Part shown: positions 16,030 to 27,646 of the stretch, piece after piece
How the letters are laid out: the number at the start of each line of letters is the position of its first letter
How positions within the stretch are numbered: the stretch's first letter is position 1
Assembly (NCBI RefSeq): GCF_000801105.2
Contig: NC_079516.1
Location: forward strand, 46,418,908-46,482,907
DNA: 64,000 bases
Origin: Raphanus sativus
Taxonomy: Eukaryota; Streptophyta; Magnoliopsida; Brassicales; Brassicaceae
Direction of reading: 5' to 3'
Made by a program: the position numbers and the translations under genes
Notes under the pieces: generated by a model
Told to the model about the DNA's origin: nothing
What the model saw: only the letters and a program-made list of their open reading frames with translations
Databases searched by the model: none

Positions 16030-16690
16030 TTAGTAAGTTAATAAGTATAATCGGTGTTTTGAAATCGGACCTAGATCCGCAGTTGAACCGATAAATCCGG
16101 TGATCCAACATAATTCGGTTTGGATTTTGTAAAAAAATCTAATATTTAAAAACCCGTAAAAACTTGTAAAACCCCACTAAAACCCGGAACCTGCTACCGA
16201 CCAAACCAGTGGTTGAACCAATAAATAATTTTTATTTTTTAAAAAAAAATTATATTTTTAGATTCCGTTTTATATTCGAAATTTCTAATTAAGAAGTTAG
16301 ATTTTCATTTTTTCAGTTTTATTGCCGTCTTCCTCTTCCTCTACCGATCTATACCAAAATCAGTTGATGTATTTGTTGTTAAATTATTTTTGTTACTGAC
16401 AATGTATTACAATGATGTTTTACGTTTGTTTTATTTTGGATTTAAAGTTTAATTTATTATTCACATTAAACATTTAAATATTTATGAATTTTAAGTATTG
16501 GTATTTCCTTTAGATGTCATAAAAAATATATATCCAAAGTATTATTTTATGTTTTAAAAATATTTAGAAAATATTTAAATTTAGTTTTTAATGGCTAATA
16601 TATTATTATAAAATAAAATTGATTTAATTACCCAACAACTCGGTAACCAGGAAAGTCGTCCGGTTTAATGTCCGGTTCGGGTTTTAAAAT
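16030..16690 (+). repeat. dispersed Helitron-like repeat, copy 1
   Basis: Shares order and wording with 49600-50640: AACCGGTT-type sequence, the block TTTTATTGCCGTCTTCCTCTTC, then TTTGTTACTGACAAT, TTTAATTTATTATTCACATT and AGATGTCAT. The two copies are diverged and truncated. Assignment to Helitrons rests only on the TC-starting ends of the other copy. Confidence 0.5.
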
Positions 16691-17466
16691 ATTAATTATA
16701 ATATTTGTGTAGAATAAAAAATAACAATTAGTAAATCCATAATATTATAAATAACTAAATATTAACACACCTATTTATTAACAAAAAAGTAAAATTTATA
16801 TTTTACTTAACTTAATAAAAATTAATCATAAATTATAATTTAAAATAAAATATTAAATTACTAAAATCAACATTTTGAATATGAAGATCTTATCAATAAA
16901 ATAAATCATGTAAATATATTCTTAATTATCTTATATATTTTACATATAATTATACTACTATATTTTAGTTGATCGGTTTATTCGTTTTAATCGGTTTATA
17001 GCAACCATATCTATATACCGCAGTTTCTTAAAAATAACATATATTTGGTATATTCATTATTATCAAATCCAAATCACTTTTCTCTATTTTAGTTCGGTTC
17101 GGTTTTAATCGGTTTGGATTTTCAGATTATAAGAAAAAAATATTAGTAAAATTATAACTTTTATATAAGTTTCTTTGCTTCGGAAAATCGCGGCATGCTT
17201 CACAAAATTTGTCTGGACTTTTTTGTAGTGTAGTTTCCTTACTGAATTCCAACCCTATTAACATGTGAGCTAATTTCAACACTTTTCTGTAGTATAGAGT
17301 TGGGTACAAAAAACTGGTTCACCAAACTCATTTCGGTTTTGTGTTTTTTTGAGGCCAACGGTGGGCCCTACTACATATTAGGAAACGTAATCTTGAATGA
17401 TCCTTATCCTGTAATATTTGATTTACTTTGACTCTGTAACATATGTGGTATCTCTGGTCTCTGCCC

Positions 17467-17566
17467 AAAACGTCATTACCTACGTATGTTTGATATAATT
17501 TGCCTCTATAAATGTTATTTGGCATCTGTGGTCATTCCTAATCCTACTCACATGCAAAACAAACAA
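17467..17566 (+). promoter_or_regulatory. class-2 SDR promoter (copy B) with TGACG element
   Basis: CGTCA (TGACG inverted) lies at 17471-17475, 92 bp upstream of the ATG. It is followed by TTACCTACGTA and CTATAAATG. The same order occurs, in mirror orientation, before SDR genes E and F. TGACG is the core bound by TGA bZIP factors. Confidence 0.65.
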
Positions 17567-18893
<1,327 letters not shown>

Positions 18894-20500
18894 GCTGACA
18901 GTTGTGTGGTGATGCAGCGTACAGGCCTATTTTCTTCTGGTGTTGGGTTCTGTATTAGGGTTGGCAGAGTATTCGTGCTTTAGTTTATGTTCTGTTTTTA
19001 ACTTTGTCTTTGATCATTATAATAAAGAGTTTCCCATCATTATTGATATCCAAGTAGTTTGTAACTGCTTCTAAGTTAAAGGAGAGCCAAAAATGAAAAA
19101 GTAGTCTCCAAATAATCAACAATATAAACAGGATTAAGAGAAATACTCAAAGACCATTTTCAAACTAGAGAGCATTTGTATCTTTTACTAACCATTCTCA
19201 AAATTCCTTCCTTTAGCCTTTTTTCTCTCTCAAGTCTCTTTTCTTTTGATGTTTGGTTCTCTATTAGGGTCAGCAGTTTGTTTGCTTTATAATGATTACC
19301 CCTAAGTAGATTCATGCTTTAGTTTATGTTTTGTTTTAAAACTTTGCTTTCGATCATTAATAAAACCCAGAATGAGGAACATCCTGTAGTTCGACACCAG
19401 GGTCCTCCTTACATGCAATGAACAGTTGCTGCAACCGAGATTGATTCAAGCCAATAAATATGCAGACTAGTGCACGAAAGAGAGGTAGAAAAAACAAGAG
19501 CTGACTTGACAGAATAATTATATACTGTTGATTTCACTGTGTAAATAAAATTTCGATATAAAAATAGTCTTTGATTTCACCTAACTCACAGAATTATAAA
19601 ATGTGCATCGACAATTCGAAAAAGACAAATGAGAAAGTTTGCTTTAAACGACAATTTTGACCCATTAACAGTTTTTTTCCCTTTTTGAGAAATTACCTAG
19701 ACTAATGCAAATCATTCTACTAATTACTAGAATAAATCACATTAGTTTCTAATTACTAGATTAAAATTTAAAACAACTAAATTTACCAAAAACTCAATTC
19801 TCTAAACATTAACCACAAGTTTGCCATTATAATTTAATAAATAAAAATATATAGTAATACAAAAAAAAACAAATAAAAGAAAAAGAAGACGGGGTCTTCT
19901 TCTCCAACTACGCAGAGGAGGACCTTAGTCATCTCCATTTCTGTCTCCAACACTTCCTCTGCGTCACAGCCTGAAATCCGCCGTTCGTCGTCTCCATCTC
20001 TGTGTCGCCGTTCGCCTGAGTCACAGCCTGCACTCCGCCGTTCGTCATCTCCATCTCTGTGTTGTCGACGAGACCTGAACTCCGCCGTTCGCCTGGGTCA
20101 CATCTCTGCCATCAATTCCAAGTTAATTGAATCTGTAAGTCCTCATTTGTGCGGATCTAGGTTGTTGTTTTTAAAGATTGATTGATTAATTGGATGATGA
20201 AATTTGAGAACTCTAATTCCCAATTTTAAAAATCAATTTTATTTTTCTCAGTGTTCGCTTGATTTTGAAAGCCCTTAATCTATATTCTCTTAATGCGATG
20301 ACAGTAAATTTATGTTAATTTGAAATGGAAGAACTCTCATATTATGTTATTTCTACCATTACAGAACAAGAGCACACTTTTTATTGGTTTATAAATTGTA
20401 TAATAATTATTTTTCCATTGTTAAGTTTGTTCTACTACTTTTGTGATAGAAAATTTTCATTTCTTTGTGAAAATGTGGCTGAATAATATTTATTTTGTTC
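18894..20500. other. intergenic after SDR copy B
   Basis: Contains the 3' UTR of copy B and a diverged second copy of that UTR (19245-19370). At about 19910-20110 there is a GC-richer stretch with repeated CCGCCGTTCGTC...TCTCCATCTCTGTGT units, reminiscent of an untranslated leader. No intact gene. Confidence 0.45.
19245..19370 (+). pseudogene. orphan copy of an SDR 3' UTR
   Basis: Matches the segment just after the stop codon of SDR copy B (about 18935-19030). Both contain TTGG-TTCT-TATTAGGGT, then CATGCTTTAGTTTATGTT or its close variant, then CGATCATTAATAAA-like ends. No SDR coding exon accompanies the second copy, so it is the trace of a lost array member or of a local tandem duplication. 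Confidence 0.5.
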
Positions 20501-20518
20501 TCTTTGTTTTTAAGGAAT

Positions 20519-20700
20519 GGCGTCATCTTTGTGTAATAGGAAGTATCCTCCACGTCTTTATGGGATTGGTAAAACGCCTATTCAAACAAAGAGCATGAAT
20601 CACAGTTGTTTTCTAGGAAACCTTTAGACGATGAGGGAAAATATCAGCGAAAACGTTTGGTCTGAGTTGAGATCGCTAGATTATGTTGGATGCTTTCTTG
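20519..20700 (+). pseudogene. possible DUF1985-type MULE protein remnant
   Basis: A short plus-strand frame begins MASSLCNRKYPPRLYGIGK, hits a stop, then resumes in another frame as MRENISENVWSELRSLDYVG. Both pieces recall the start of DUF1985/Ulp1-type proteins carried by Kaonashi MULEs in Brassicaceae. The match is from memory and short, no protease domain is visible, and no terminal inverted repeats were located. Confidence 0.3.
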
Positions 20701-21360
20701 TGATTTCCATCTATTTTGATTGGAAAAATCTTTTATATGATTGATAGGTTCTCTATGTGTTCATTGGTGTAGTGGTATGTCTTTTCATTATAGCCGAAGT
20801 CATGCGTAGTCATAATAGAAACACCATCTCACTTCTTCCATGGATTCTTGCCATTCTTGTTCTCATGGCTCTTATAACAAATTTGGTAATGTAGTCATCT
20901 GAGTGATCTCCATTACATATTGGCTCGTGTGGAGCATCTGTTGAGAAGGACACAGACTGTGCAGGTCGTAATAGTGAATATAAAACACTTTATACATATA
21001 TTTCATGATGCTCCTTTTAGCCTTAATTATATTCCTCCAATGAGAGGACAAATGTTAGAGGGCAATCTAATACTAATTAAGATGTCTAATACTAATTAAG
21101 ATGTTATTTGGCGTAATAATGAGAGGTTATGCCTCCCAAACATGTTTCTCTTAGACCCTGACCACAAAAACATTGTACGAAAACCATAAGAATCTTTGCT
21201 ATCGTCATCGAACCAGACAAAATTTATGAATGAGAGGTAAGAGGAAGAAAAAGACGACGACAAAGAAGAACATAAACCTAAAACGTAGTCTAATATGATT
21301 CTTGAACCAGAAGTTTAAATTAATCTAAACCAAAATTTAAATTTAATTTAAACCGATTTT
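20701..21360. other. intergenic, no recognised feature
   Basis: AT-rich sequence with no coding signal or terminal repeats that I could support. The words at about 21080-21108 (GATGTCTAATACTAATTAA) are duplicated in tandem. Confidence 0.4.
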
Positions 21361-21404
21361 AATCAAAATTAAACCGAAATATTTAGGCACTTAACCACAC
21401 TTTC

Positions 21405-21860
21405 GGGTGGATAAATCTGCTACAATAAATTTGTCTTACTTTGGTAATTAGAATTTGTCTTATAAATCTGCCGTCAAAGATGGCAATTTAAAAAATCGGC
21501 CACCACATGAAAATAAAAGTCGACCAGATATTTAAATCGGACAAACATATCTGCCATAAAAAATTATGTCTATTACCCATTAAAAATCGGCCGGCCGTAT
21601 ATTTAAATCGATCTTAAAAATCTAACTGATACGATATAAAACTACCACTTTAAAAAAATCTGCCACTACATTCGATAGATTAAAACAGATAAATCTATTG
21701 ACAACATTAAATCAGACAGATAAATCAGCCATCTCAAATAAATCTGCTGTCACTTAAAAGTCTGCTACCAAATAAACAGCAGATTTAAATTTAACAACAG
21801 ATTTAATTAACAGATTTAAATTACGATAGATTTGTTTTTTGTTAAATAAATCTGCCGTCG
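21405..21860. repeat. cluster of AAATCTGCYRTC-like motifs in both orientations
   Basis: At least six direct variants of AAATCTGCC/TGTC-type words (near 21412, 21465, 21548, 21657, 21741, 21846) occur together with inverted CAGATTTAA words (21775-21835). Dense, degenerate short repeats in both orientations are typical of transposase-binding subterminal repeats of CACTA-like elements, but I found no CACTA termini. Confidence 0.5.
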
Positions 21861-22029
21861 GAATTTTTTTTAAAATTTAAATGGCAATTTTGTAATATAC
21901 TTTTTTGAACACAACTATAAAAAGGGCATTTTTGACTATAAAATAATTTAGTAATTTTAAACTTTTATGACTTATTCTAGTAATTATTGAAGTAATTTGC
22001 CTCTTTCTAGTAAACTCCCCTTTTTTTTT

Positions 22030-22150
22030 TGCATGGGACAACGTACATAACATTTTCGCCACACATCCAAACATACTCAATCATTCAAACTTATCTGATC
22101 CACGCTATAAAACATGCCATTTCTAGCCATTGCTAGTCTCACTCAAAAAG
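22030..22150 (+). promoter_or_regulatory. class-1 SDR promoter (copy C)
   Basis: Near-duplicate of 13555-13673, with TATAAAA at 22106-22112, about 40 bp from the ATG. The TGACG element of class-2 promoters is not seen here. Confidence 0.65.
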
Positions 22151-23262
22151 ATGGATAAGCGATGGAGTCTTCAAGGTATGACTGCTCTTGTAACCGGTGG
22201 AGCCAGCGGAATCGGGTTCGTCTTTCTTCTCTCTGTATCATCTTTGAATGGTCAAATTTTAAGTAGTTTTATGTTTGTTTAATGTTTAGGTATGCCATAG
22301 TAGAGGAGTTAGCTGGTTTTGGAGCTAAAATCCATGTTTGCGACATATCCGAAGTTCTGCTTAATAAAAGTTTAAGCGAATGGGAAAGGAAAGGGTTTCA
22401 CGTGAGTGGCTCAGTCTGTGATGTTACCTCTCTTTCTGAGAGAGAAACATTAGTACAAACTGTCGCCTCGCTGTTCGATGGCAAGCTCAACATTCTTGTA
22501 CGTAAATAATCTTAATCTTGAAACAACAAAGCATAAAAGTATTCTAATTCTGTTCAACATAGGTGAACAATGTGGGAGTAATTCGTGGAAAGCGAACGTT
22601 AGAATATGTGAAAGAGGATTTTGATTTCCACATCTCAACAAATTTGGAACCTGCTTTACATTTTTGTCAGCTTTCACATCCTCTACTAAAGGCTTCAGGC
22701 TATGGAAGTATCATCTTCATGTCCTCTGTTACAGGCATTTTATCATTTACCGCTGGATCCATTTATAACTTAACAAAAGGTAACCAAATATAATTACAGA
22801 GGCAAGACTAATTAATCATCACTAGCTTAACTTGATTCCACAAATCGTAAGACAAAGTTTATTACAGCAGCTCTGAATCAGCTAGCAAGAAATCTGGCAT
22901 GTGAATGGGCAAAAGACGGCATAAGAGCCAATGCTGTTGCACCTAATGTTATCAAGACTCCTCTGTCTCAACCTGTCAGTAAATAAAAACAGTTTTCTTT
23001 TACATATTATGTGTGTATGAATGTAACAACCTCAAATCTTCTAACCATCTCTTAACTGTGTTTCGTGAAGTATCTTGATGACGTCAAGTTCAAGGAAGAA
23101 TTATGCGGAAGAACTCCACTCGGGCGGGCTGGTGAGCTGAATGAAGTTGCATCACTAGTGGTATTCTTGTGTCTACCTGCAGCTTCCTATATCACAGGTC
23201 AAACTATTTGTGTTGATGGAGGCCTCACGGTCAACGGTTTCTCCTATCAAACACATGCTTAA
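22151..23262 (+). CDS. tropinone-reductase-like SDR, copy C
   Basis: Five exons 22151-22215, 22290-22497, 22563-22779, 22868-22974, 23071-23262; 262 aa, intact. TGGASGIG cofactor motif, HVCDIS at the end of strand 2, NNVGV, catalytic serine in [13 protein letters not shown] pair, C-terminus [10 protein letters not shown]. Closest to copy A in both coding and promoter sequence, so A and C are likely the most recent duplicate pair. At the exon 4 acceptor the usual GGA glycine codon is GCA, giving KAALNQ instead of KGALNQ. Same inferred cytosolic reductase role as the other copies. Confidence 0.9.
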
Positions 23263-23524
23263 AAAGACCTTGTCGCGTTTTGTCTGTTTGCCTTCAGTTT
23301 TCTCTCTCTAATAAAAAACTCTCATTGTCACGTTTTGTAACTTTGTCAAAATATATGAGTTCTTACTTTCATTGTTGAGATGCTACTTCTGAAGTTAATA
23401 AATCTTAAATGTCCAATCTAATTTAAGATGTATCGTCGTTTGTTGTTTTTTCTTCTGTCTTCTTTGTTTCAAATTATCTGGACCATTTGTTTACATGTTT
23501 AAGTCATCTTCTCTTTTAAAAACT

Positions 23525-23998
23525 GCACAACATTTTAACCACAATACCAACTTGATCATTCACTGTATATCTATAATATGTGACATTTCTGGTAACTAAA
23601 AATCACATGCAAAAATGGATAAAATATGGAGTTTTCAATGCATGACCACCAGGCCTGGTTCTTGGCATGTGCAAAAGCTGCAGTGGGCCCAATTTGTTTC
23701 TTTTACAATTTGTTGGTTAGATTTTTTGGTCTTTACCAACAAAATTAGGACATTTTTTTGCAAAACTATTTTACTTGTATTTAGACGTAAAATTCAAATA
23801 GTGAATTTTGGTTACTTTACATGAAAAATCTCTCCGATTTCAACTAGGATAGTAAATAAAAAAGTGGAGGGTAAACCACCGACGAGACGTGTTAGGGAAG
23901 CAACCGAAGTTATCGCTTGCGGCATCTATGTTTCCATGCGGTTCATATATAACAGGTCAACACATTTGCATCGACGGTAGTGCCACAAAATATTGAAA
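23525..23998 (+). pseudogene. decayed tropinone-reductase-like SDR, copy D
   Basis: A class-1-like promoter remnant (23525-23610) is followed by a recognisable exon 1 start at 23615 (MDKIWSFQCMT, compare [11 protein letters not shown]), which soon loses the frame. Exons 2-4 are missing. At about 23880-23990 a degraded exon 5 is visible: GREATEVIACGI and then YITGQHICIDG. Internal deletion and substitutions make it non-functional. Confidence 0.75.
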
Positions 23999-25130
23999 GA
24001 CTCGAAAATATCCTTCCTGCGGGGATTCCCTTTGTCTTAAAAACACATTTATCGAGTTTTTTTTCTCAAAAAAGGTTAAACCCAAATCTATTAAAGACAC
24101 TGACCTAATTCCCGGATGGAGGTATAGCCTACGGATAGACCCTCTCCTAGATATTCAAATAAGCCGAAAGCAATACCCCATATCCATATGACCGGTAGGG
24201 TTTGAACTCGGGTTCGCCGTATTGGATTTCTAATTCCTTTAAACGTTTTTACCACATTTATCGAGTTGTCACTGAATCATTCATATCTAATAAAAATGTA
24301 AATGATAAAATCATTAGCTCTGGAGGAGAACGATTAGAATTCAAACTGTATAAAGCTTAACATTTTCTCTCTCAGGCCAACTTCATCTCGACGACGTGTG
24401 GACAAAAACACATTTTAAAATTAGACTTTTCGATATTTTTATAATTGTTCATAGTGCCATCACAACAAAGTTGATTAACTGTCCTAAATATTAAATTTCC
24501 AATGATTCACTGGTCTATGAAGACAATAATAATTGATACAAGGTTATCTTTAATTAAGGTTTTCTTTGTTACGTGTCTACTGCCTACGGAAAAACATAAG
24601 CATCATCGGCACTGTTAGGTATTGATTGGTAAACATAAATTATATAGAAATTTAAACTTATGTGGTAATCAAATACGAAGTTTAACGTAATGGAATTCCT
24701 TTTAGGTATTAAAATACAGTATACAAAAGATGTACCTGGGGGTAAAGCTCTTCTTGAAGCGAAGAACCAGCACAGTCGTGGCGCGAAAGGAACTTGCTCT
24801 AATCCTTCCTGTCCTATTTTCATTGGACCACGAGTCTTGCACTAGTTCGTGACGCTTACGTGGCTTATTTTCTAATAACCGTACTCTCTGTATCCGACGG
24901 TCCAAATTAAAACGTTAAGAGCATTATTATCCCAAAACCCCTTAAGGATCTCTTAATTAATTTTTAATACTTTTTAAAGTGTAAAAATGAGTTAAAAGAT
25001 TTAGTTAAGAGATTTGAACATTCATGTGCTTTATTGCAAGTCTCTTAATTATAAGTTCTTGAAAAAAATTCAAAGTCCATGAAGTACCCTTTTTATTCAT
25101 CAGAACAATCTCTCCACATATTGTCTCTAA
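23999..25130. other. intergenic
   Basis: AT-rich. At about 24100-24235 there is a stretch that includes GGTTTGAACTCGGGTTCG, a B-box-like word, possibly from a degraded SINE or other repeat; no A box or tail was identified. No gene. Confidence 0.35.
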
Positions 25131-26162
25131 GAGCACCTCCAACGCAGGCTCATAACAAGTCCTTAACCCAAATCCTTAAGGTAAAAGGATTAAAAAAATA
25201 TTAAAAAATTTGTGTACCTAAGAATTGATCCTTAATTAAGAGAATTATGAGACTGATCCTTAGTGCGCTGGCATGACGCTATTGGTTCTAGAGTTCCTTG
25301 TCTCTTTCTTCCTCTCGTTGAATTTTTTTCAGAAATTTGGTTTGATCGACGAAGAGAAAAAAAAAATGGGGCAACAGCAATCGAAAGAGGAATTGCTGTT
25401 TCAGTAAGTGAGATACGGTAAGGCTGAAGGGATCGATCTCTTCGTCGCGAAGGAGCTGACCTCGAGGTTCAATTTCTTTGTTCAATTTTCCTCCTAAATT
25501 AGGATTTTTTTTTCTTTTTTCGTATAATTTTGTGTGTGATTTGGGATTGTAGTGGATGGATAGAGAAGGCAAAACGCCTTTTATAATGGCTTGCATGAAC
25601 TCCGAGCTTTACGATCCAAGACTTTGATCGAGTTGGGTGCTACTGTTAATGCTTATCGTCCTGGTACAACTTGAATCAAATGTGAGTTTAGTTGTTGCGT
25701 CTTTGTCTTATATAACTTAATTTTGATGTTTGGTAGCAAATCCACTTGTTCTCAATGATGATTGTCGAATATGCTTTCTTCTTCTCTTTCGTTTATTCCT
25801 TTCTTCCTTCACAGATAATTGGGATATTGCTATTGGGTTCACTTTCCATCACCAGAGCTGATTGTTATTCCTTTCTTCCTTCACAGAAATCAAAGACGTT
25901 TTTAGTCTTTTTGCATTTGGTAGATAAGTTCAAAACATATGCATTTCACATTATAATTTTTTAACTCAATGCAATTGACAATATTGTTTCAATTCTAAAC
26001 ATATGCATTTCACACTATAATTTTTTTTCCTAAGGATTCCTAAATGGAGTACACCATTGGACTGACTTTTTGGATTATAATCCTTAACTCTTCAAAAAAG
26101 AAAAAAAATTATTAAAGTAAAGCCTAAGGACTCAAATGGTAGTCTCACCATTGGAGATGCTC
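25131..26162. mobile_element. Harbinger-like (TAA target) element carrying a gene fragment
   Basis: Left end GAGCACCTCCAACG and right end CATTGGAGATGCTC form an imperfect terminal inverted repeat. Each is flanked by TAA (25128-25130 and 26163-26165), a 3-bp target duplication as in PIF/Harbinger elements. The subterminal parts are AT-rich. The interior (25366-25772) holds broken exons of an XBAT34/35-like gene. No transposase is present, so it is non-autonomous and of Pack type. The short TIR makes the exact class less certain than the insertion itself. Confidence 0.6.
25366..25772 (+). pseudogene. captured XBAT34/35-like ankyrin/RING gene fragment
   Basis: Three exon pieces with their introns. 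From 25366, MGQQQSKEELLFQ is followed by a stop, then VRYGKAEGIDLF. From 25553, WMDREGKTPFIMACMNSEL is followed after a frameshift by KTLIELGATVNAYRP. From 25737, ANPLVLNDDC. The order and wording match the N-terminal ankyrin region of XB3-family E3 ubiquitin ligases XBAT34/XBAT35 as I remember them. Splice sites between the pieces are still recognisable, so genomic DNA was captured rather than mRNA. The rest of the ankyrin repeats and the RING domain are absent. Confidence 0.75.
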
Positions 26163-27180
26163 TAAACCATTAGCCCTTGCAAAACTCTTTGAAATATACT
26201 GGAAATTCATTACAATAGAGCACGGTTTTGATCAAAATCAGACCCTTTAAATGAGAGCTTTTGGTTAAAAAATTAGGAGTAGATACCAGCATGTCATATC
26301 GTAGGCTTGAAGGCGTGACATTAGCCACATAACAAGATGGATCTAGTGTACAAGACTCTGCTTCTCTTTTTGTATTCTTTTTCACTTTCTTCTTGCTTTG
26401 AATCTTTATGGATCATCCACACAAGCTATCGCTGGAACTTATATCTCTATGGACTCTCTCTCCTTGGCAAACAACACTGATCCCACATGATACAATAATT
26501 AGAAACTCTGTAAAATGGTATTAAAGTTTACTTCGCAGGTTTGAAGTCCATGTCTTTCAGTTTCAGAGACAACAATGGTGAACAAAGGTGAACAAAGCCT
26601 TGTTTCTGTTGAGACCAAACACAAGAGACTCGACATTGTATTCTCTCCTCGCAAAGACTCCTGCAATCCTATTAATCATCCCGCTCTCGTCTCTAATGAA
26701 CACCGAGATCGTGTGCTTCCTCACCCTGTCCAAAGTAAGGTATCATGTTACAATCATATCCAATGATCAGGAAACACATAAAGATACAAACTTTACAATC
26801 ATATCCAGTGACACAGATAAAGATGTAAGCTTTTTAAACATTGTTCTATCACTGTACTTTGATTCTGGAATTGGGGGAGAAGCATCTGTGAAGGGAGCGT
26901 CGGAGATCCTCTTGTCTATGCTTCTAATGATCCTCTCTGTTCTATGAGAGCTTGGGAAGAATTGGAGCATGGCGATCTTATGCTGCAAAGGGATGGGGGA
27001 GAGCACTTCCTTGAACCACCGGTCTCATCCATATCAACCAGACAACAAGAAAATAACACAAGGAGTTGATCTTCAATTGATCTTCAATTGATTCAGGATC
27101 TTACAAGAAACGCAAAGATGAACATCGATGAGATTGCTTCAACTCTCTCTCTCTCTCTCTTCTCAAAGAGATGAACGCCC
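26163..27180. other. intergenic with an unidentified coding-like stretch
   Basis: A 61-codon plus-strand frame at 26887-27069 reads like real protein (DPLVYASNDPLCSMRAWEEL, then GGEHFLEPPVSS), but it lacks a start and I cannot name it. Overlapping frames at 26575-26947 are weaker. It may be the last exon of a decayed gene. A CT microsatellite lies at about 27143-27160. Confidence 0.35.
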
Positions 27181-27188
27181 AAAGGACA

Positions 27189-27403
27189 ACACGTGTGCAA
27201 AAGACCGTCTTTTATTACTCCTGAATAAGAAACGTTCTTTCGCAATTAACCTATTTTTCTTTTTCTTTTAATGCTAATAATACGAAGAGACGGATGCAAG
27301 TGACCGCGATAATGATACTCTAACTACGTCACGTTCTTAAAATTAAACTTTTGTGAAAAAGAGGCAGAGGTGTGTATAAATGAGGTAAGAGTGGAGCAAC
27401 GTG
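27189..27403 (+). promoter_or_regulatory. ABRE/G-box and TATA of HAI3-like promoter
   Basis: ACACGTGT at 27189-27196 is a palindromic G-box/ABRE. A second ACGTG core is at 27399-27403, and TATAAA at 27375-27380. ABREs are bound by ABF/AREB bZIPs and fit an ABA-induced clade A PP2C. Confidence 0.6.
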
Positions 27404-27598
27404 TAGAAACAGTTTCTTGTTAAGCCCTTTCTCAAAAAAAAAACAGTTTCTTGTTAGGTTCTTAAAATTAAACTTTTGTGAATTATGTTCGACTGAATCG
27501 TTTTCCTTAACAACATTCAACTTTTTTATTTTTCATCGGAGAAACAGTTTCTTGTTAAGCCCTTTCTCAAAAAAAAAAAAAAAAAACAGTTTCTTGTT
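27331..27598 (+). repeat. repeats in the HAI3-like 5' leader
   Basis: The word AACAGTTTCTTGTT occurs four times (27408, 27442, 27543, 27585), twice followed by AAGCCCTTTCTCAAAA. A second word, GTTCTTAAAATTAAACTTTT, occurs at about 27331 and 27460. Together they show local duplication in the likely 5' UTR/proximal promoter just ahead of the ATG at 27647. Confidence 0.8.
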
Positions 27599-27646
27599 CT
27601 TCTTGATTTGGTAAAAAAAAAAGATCAAACCAAAGAGATCGAACAT

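Larger units (their letters stand above)
14809..17566. other. intergenic between SDR genes A and B, repeat-rich
   Basis: AT-rich. About 15430-15560 resembles part of a hAT-type non-autonomous element (on the minus strand it reads GCCTCAGGCC...TGGACCCC), but I could not find both ends. About 16030-16690 is a diverged copy of the Helitron-like repeat near 49600-50640 (listed separately). Sequence rich in CGGTTT/AACCG follows to about 17110. No gene seen. Confidence 0.45.

Noticed and set aside
24100..24240. Possible tRNA or SINE because of GGTTTGAACTCGGGTTCG.
   Set aside because: No cloverleaf, no A box and no poly-A or T tail could be made out.
27608..27646. Upstream extension of the PP2C start.
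   Set aside because: No ATG in the extension; it only opens from TTG and lies in the repeat-rich leader.
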